A stretch of 64,000 bases of DNA from NCBI GenBank assembly GCA_016748015.1, contig JAAOMT010000198.1, positions 424,894-488,893 of the forward strand, written 5' to 3'. A program made the position numbers and the translations under genes. This DNA is from Geosiphon pyriformis (Eukaryota > Glomeromycota > Glomeromycetes > Archaeosporales > Geosiphonaceae). Position 1 is the first letter of the stretch. Each line of letters begins with the position of its first letter. Shown here piece by piece: positions 62,766-64,000 of this stretch. Under the pieces are notes generated by a model. That model searched no databases and was not told the origin of the DNA. It saw only the letters and a program-made list of their open reading frames with translations.

Positions 62766-64000
62766 TATATCATCTATTAGTGTTTTGCCTTTTTGAGTAT
62801 TCAAAGAGCATTTTCAAAAGTGCTGGTTGGTTTCTACTTCCATGTGACACATCTTGCAAAAATTGTTCAAATACACAAGAGAACATCTGTTATATAGCAC
62901 TTCTGCTATTGACAGCATGTTGTAAAATGATTTCATAATAAATATACACATTGCCAAGAAATCAGCTGAGGTAAAGCTTGAAGACATTTTATTATCTCAG
63001 TTCCAAACCTTGATTATGCACTTCCAATCTATCTTTTGTTCTAAAAGCCTTAATGTCTCTTGGATTTTGTTATTGTCTCTCCAATCCAAAGCTGCTTGAA
63101 GCTCAGTCTGTTGGCTTAGAAAATATCTAATATTTAGATCCATTTTAACTTTTCTGCAAAAAAAAATATAACTGATATTTTTAGCATTGTAAACTTATCC
63201 TACTGTACTAAAAGCAGTAGCTTCTTTGGCAAGTTTGTTAGCCTTCTCATTTTCTGAATTACCAGTGTGTATAGCCACTTTGTTTATGTTGAGATTAATT
63301 TTTTTTTCATCTATTACTGCTTTGATTGCATTCTATGTACACCAGTTAGGAGTTTTGAGCTGTTTTCTAATAGACATAAAAAAATCTTTGGACAATTATT
63401 TATGAGCTGTTAAAACAACTGCTTGATTATTTGTATTTAATGTTAGTTTGTATTTATAAGATACTGCTTCTAAAGCCAGTAATACAGCTTTTGTTTCAGT
63501 TTTTGTTGATAATAACATTTTATTAATTGCTATACCAAAGTTGGCTTTTATTTCATGTGTTACAAAAGTGGCTGCTCTTTTAGCATTCTTAAAACCAGTC
63601 TTTACCAGTGAGCCATTTGTTGATATTTTTATTTTCTTTTTGAGTCTTAACTTCTCTTGTATGCTTTTCCATTGTGATAATAAAGTATTAGAAATTTGGA
63701 TGTAAATAGAGTCTTTTTGCATCATTTCCAGGTCATTTGGTATTTGGTTATCTAGTTTGTATATTCCTAATACTTTATATTGAACAACATCAATGTTCCT
63801 GTATTTATCCATAATGATTGTTGATTCTAATATCTTAAATCATATGAGTATTCTACTACTGTCACATTGTCTGTACCTCTTTGTAAAGTCCATCCATGTT
63901 ATTAATGAACCATCTTTGATCTCTACTTAATGCAAATACAAAATGTTCTCTTTCCTTAACTTTATTGTAGATCATACTTGAAGCTATAAGAGACTTAATT
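62766..64000 (-). pseudogene. L7: LINE ORF2 fragment (RT tail, RNase H, finger)
   Basis: Minus strand, entering from beyond the window: KVKERENILYLH, MDFTKRYRQCDSS, MDKYRNIDVVQYKVLGIYKLDNQIPND, then RNase H: KISTNGSLVKTGF (first Asp now Asn), TKTETKAVLLALEA (Glu kept), LTLNTNNQAVV (Asp now Asn) and LAKEATAF. It goes on to KMCHMEVETNQHF (finger) and QKGKTLIDDIA, where it stops at the 5' end of L6. It matches L1 from about 8460 to 9715. The following part is found as L2. Confidence 0.82.

Overview
The window is a nest of retrotransposons with no recognisable host gene, tRNA or rRNA. It is very AT-rich. It holds Ty3/Gypsy LTR elements and two families of APE-type LINEs, almost all eroded by premature stops. 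Several proteins (the LINE ORF1 and ORF2, and a Gypsy pol carrying a Cys cluster and a dUTPase) resemble repeats I associate with arbuscular mycorrhizal fungi (Glomeromycotina, e.g. Rhizophagus or Gigasporaceae). That assignment is inference from protein style, base composition and repeat load, not from a database match.

Layout, with labels used throughout (G = Gypsy, L = LINE). G1 (1-4564, +; RT to 3' LTR) is followed by L1 (4565-10373, +), a LINE 3' fragment L2 (10374-11028, +), G2 (11029-13551, +; 3' half plus LTR), G3 (13552-21038, +; near-complete, in tandem with G2), a LINE scrap L3 (21039-21142), G4 (21143-22741 and 29522-30632, +) split by the full-length LINE L4 (22742-29521, -), an AT-rich desert (30633-32871), a 3'-truncated LINE L5 (32872-34955, +), unassigned sequence (34956-35731), G5 (35732-38015, -; integrase, ORF3 and LTR), G6 (-; gag and 5' LTR, in pieces 38016-38695, 48693-50570 and 60712-61080), full-length G7 (38696-48692, +) inserted in the G6 gag with a 4-bp duplication, full-length G8 (50571-60707, -) inserted in the G6 LTR with a 4-bp duplication, L6 (61081-62765, -; LINE 5' end and ORF1) and L7 (62766-64000, -; LINE RT tail and RNase H).

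The dUTPase-bearing Gypsy type (G7, G8; G1 and G4 are relatives) is ordered LTR - gag with CCHC knuckle - protease - Cys-rich cluster - dUTPase - RT - RNase H - integrase - ORF3 - LTR. ORF3 is an extra conserved reading frame in the env position, but it does not look like an envelope protein. The G2/G3 type lacks the dUTPase. The LINEs have ORF1 (RRM-like segment plus CCHC) and ORF2 (endonuclease, RT, RNase H, C-terminal Cys/His finger).

Main conclusions. (1) The two ends of the window are complementary halves, in opposite orientation, of one nested locus: L6 and L1 are the 5' and 3' parts of a LINE broken at the same Gypsy insertion site, and L7 and L2 are the 5' and 3' parts of the older LINE that received it, with matching target duplications. 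This points to an inversion or an inverted duplication. (2) Decay is mostly by C-to-T and G-to-A transitions: stops stand at Gln, Trp and Arg positions, catalytic Asp residues become Asn and zinc-ligand Cys become Tyr in several copies, while G8 and L4 are better preserved. (3) G2/G3 form a tandem with an LTR laid out as U3-R-U5-R-U5. (4) All three main LTR families carry a tandem repeat just upstream of a TATA box.
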